Shown one piece after another: positions 61,616 through 64,000 of a DNA stretch of 64,000 nt (position 1 is its first letter; each line of letters starts with the position of its first letter). Location of the stretch: NCBI RefSeq assembly GCF_003086295.3, contig NC_092050.1, positions 156,866,699 to 156,930,698 of the forward strand, given 5' to 3'. The notes under the pieces are model-generated. The model was not told the origin of the DNA and did not search any database. It saw only the letters and a program-made list of their open reading frames with translations. The translations under genes and the position numbers were made by a program. The DNA comes from Arachis hypogaea. Taxonomy: Eukaryota; Streptophyta; Magnoliopsida; Fabales; Fabaceae.

Positions 61616-62839
61616 CTTATATTTATAGAGTTTTGTATACACAAAATATATAATTTATATCTATATTTATACGAATTTATATACATAAATTAATATAATT
61701 TTTATCTATATTTATTAGAATTTACATACGTAAATCAATATTAAAAGTAATTTGGCACTTATATTGGCTAATAAATACTAGCTAAAATTAATAAAAAAAA
61801 AAAAATTGCTGCCTGGTGAAATTTTCTGATATTTCATTAGAGGGCAAGTAGCATTTTAATTTCAATTCTCACTACAGCATGGGAATTGAATAATAACAAA
61901 ATAAGCAATGCAAAAAAGTTTGTGAAAATGTATGTACTGTACTATTCTGTGTTTTAACATCCACCTTATTACTTGTACAATTTCCAAATCTCTGAAGAGA
62001 GCATAATACAACAAAAGAATATGTATATATAATTTTAATAATATAAAAATGGGATGTTGTAATTTGAAAAGGAACATCTATCTTTATCTTATCCGTTATA
62101 TTATGTTAGATATATAATTTAATAACGTATAAGATATAGTTTTTTATTTATATTATTAATATTTTGTGTTTGAATGAGAGCACATGAGGTCATCTTGAGA
62201 GCAAGATTCAATTTTTGCGCAAAACTTTGCAGATTCCTCCTTACATTATTCCTGACCCATCTTACACACTGCTCCCATACTCAAATCAATATCCTATGTT
62301 ATTATCTAAATTGAAGAGAGAGAAAGAGACAACACAAACACTAACTCTGCTTCAAAATTTGAAGTGATCCTGTTTCGCGGGGGGTTGAAGAAAAAAATAT
62401 ATAAAAAAAAAAATTGGAAAATCTAACAAAATTATTCTCCTAATATAATAATATAGTGTATTAAGAATCGGTATTTGTGAGTGGCTACCATATGATTTCA
62501 GATGATGTAGCCATAACCATACATTTTTCTTTGTTTACACATTTTGTTTTCTTTTGCCTCATACCACTTTGAGTTTGCATTTTGAAATTATGATGCGAAA
62601 TAATTTACTGTTATACACGTGTGAAATCAAAGTAGTTTTTTTTTTTTTTTTACAAAAACATACCTAACTTTAGTCCATTTTTTTAATTAAAATTTGAATT
62701 CAATTAAAGAGCTAATATTTTTTAGCTAACATCAATTAATTTTTGTAATATTTATTTTTAAATCCTAAATTTTAAATTTTAAATCCTAAATTTTTCAAAA
62801 ATAAAATTAAAAAAAATTACAATAAAAAACAAATCGGCT
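61616..62839. other. AT-rich intergenic DNA
   Basis: The remainder of the repeat into which the MITE inserted (to about 61790), then unassigned AT-rich sequence. No gene. Confidence 0.4.
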
Positions 62840-62854
62840 AATAATGTTGTATTT

Positions 62855-62952
62855 TTTTTTTAACTCAAAATTTAGAAAGATAGGAAACTCGAACCCGCAA
62901 CCTTTTAATTGAGTATGGGGAGTCCATGTCATTTGAGCTATTACTCATTGGC
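62855..62952 (-). mobile_element. Short tRNA-derived SINE, copy 2
   Basis: Read on the minus strand it starts GCCAATGAGTAATAGCTCAA. A box TAGCTCAAATGA and B box GGGTTCGAGTTTCC lie about 35-40 bases apart, and it ends in an A-rich tail. A perfect 15-bp direct repeat, AATAATGTTGTATTT, flanks it at 62840-62854 and 62953-62967. This is the best preserved retroposition signature in the window. Confidence 0.9.
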
Positions 62953-63086
62953 AATAATGTTGTATTTATTATTTAGGTTATTTGAATGTTTATAAAAGTA
63001 CTTCAAAATTAATTATATTATACGTTGAATATATAAAATCATTAGAATCCTAGAAATATATCTATTTATATAATTATATCTAATAT

Positions 63087-63163
63087 GCCAATGACTAATA
63101 GCTCAAATGGCATAGTCTCCTCATACTCAATTAAGAGGTTGCGAGTTCGAGTCTCATATCTTT

Positions 63164-63219
<56 letters not shown>
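63087..63219 (+). mobile_element. Short tRNA-derived SINE, copy 3, with (AT)n tail
   Basis: Body 63087-63168: GCCAATGACTAATAGCTCAA, A box TAGCTCAAATGG (a full match to TRGYNNARNNGG), B box GAGTTCGAGTCTC, then ATATCTTTGGTAAA. The tail runs into an (AT)n microsatellite to 63219 where the other copies have poly(A). No clear target duplication. It lies about 135 bases from copy 2 and in the opposite orientation. Confidence 0.8.
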
Positions 63220-63220
<1 letters not shown>

Positions 63221-64000
63221 CATATTAGCTGTGGATTTTGTTGTGATTCATAGGTAAATTTATTTCTTGTGACTTTTGTTACGAATTTAAATCCGTAGCA
63301 TATGAGCTTGTGGATAATAATTATTATGGATTTTAAAATTCACAAGTAATTTAAATGTGAATTTTGTTGCGAAATGCTACACGAATTTCAACTAATTTTG
63401 TGGAAGATTAAGTAATTTTGTCAAATTTTATTGCAAATTTAGATTCGAATTCTCTTCGAATAATGTATTGAATTTGCAAAAAAATATATATATAAATGGC
63501 AACAAATTCTGCAAATAATGCATCTGAATAAAAAGTTTTAGTTTTAGATTTGAGTTTTTGCATTGTTATGCTAACAAATTTCATCCTAAGATAAAAATTG
63601 ATATATACACAATTCACATTTCAAGCCGACTATATATATATATATATATACTATTAAAATTCAAAGTGGTTCTTTAATTATTTGAAGCATCTTTTTTGTA
63701 GAGAAAGATATTACTATGTGGCATTTTAGGGAACATTATTGAGATGGAAATTGAGAGATGGAATTGAAAGTGGTAACTATGTAGCTACAGTTAAGAAGAT
63801 GACAAGGCATTGAAAGATATGAGAAAAGAGGAGCGTCTGTTATATAAGTTATGGCTATGTGGCTATGGTACCTTTTCAATTATATGATGGGTGTAGGGTC
63901 TTAATGTGGTATACATTGGTCGACAACATAGGGACACATTACAATCACAGAGATTTTCATTATTGCATCTTTGTGTCTTTTAGTATTGTCCTCTCTATCT
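63220..64000. other. AT-rich terminal stretch of the window
   Basis: Near 63224-63470 the phrases TTGTTACGAATTTAAATCCG, AAAATTCACAAGTAATTT, TTGTTGCGAAATGC and ATTGCAAATTTAGATTCGAA recur in diverged form, as in the subterminal region of a DNA transposon. No termini were identified and no gene is supported up to the window end. Confidence 0.35.

Noticed and set aside
1..64000. CRISPR arrays, operons, ribosome binding sites, bacterial insertion sequences
   Set aside because: The spliced genes and plant transposons show a nuclear plant genome; the short repeats seen are microsatellites, LTR arrays and transposon ends.

Overview
The window is plant nuclear DNA. It is AT-rich, with GT-AG introns, polyadenylated retroposons and many nested DNA transposons. 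Several repeats resemble ones I recall from peanut-type legumes (Arachis): a Mutator-like element carrying a plant-mobile-domain gene, LTR sequence with repeated TGCGTACGCA motifs, and a conserved block near GGGAATGTCCAATAGTTAAC. A legume, probably Arachis, is my best guess; this rests on memory and not on a search.

Only three host genes are well supported, and all three appear intact. They are an AGL6-like MIKC MADS-box gene (+, 28015-33568, 8 exons, 241 aa), a fructokinase of the FRK7 type (+, 36989-40429, 7 exons, 344 or 351 aa), and a TRM-like gene with VARLMGL and DUF4378 regions (-, 56519-53534, 4 exons, 736 aa). I derived the exon joins by hand from splice sites, reading frame and family resemblance. 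The genes show no functional link: a floral transcription factor, a sugar kinase and a probable microtubule-associated protein.

Most of the rest is transposons. 1-9.4 kb: two long foldback elements, a short tRNA-derived SINE and a decayed LINE ORF1. 9.4-12.6 kb: long-LTR sequence on the minus strand. 13.85-16.69 kb: a Mutator-like element with triplets of 25-bp palindromes inside each end and broken convergent MURA-like and PMD genes. 18.7-23.74 kb: a hAT derivative (8-bp target duplication) interrupted by a 3.7-kb LTR-like unit (5-bp duplication). 25.6-26.3 kb: a hAT-like element. Within and beside the AGL6-like gene lie a hAT deletion derivative (8-bp duplication) and foldback MITEs. 43-49 kb: three MITEs with perfect 9-bp duplications. 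49.96-53.15 kb: an apparently full-length RTE-clade LINE with an open 939-codon endonuclease/reverse-transcriptase frame. 61-63.2 kb: a MITE nested in an older repeat and two more copies of the SINE.

I found no rRNA, canonical tRNA, CRISPR array or operon. The signals most worth pursuing are the SINE family of about 90 bp, the palindrome triplets of the Mutator-like element, the open RTE frame with its unclear start, and a GC-rich island with three G-boxes at 49.5-49.8 kb that has no assigned gene.
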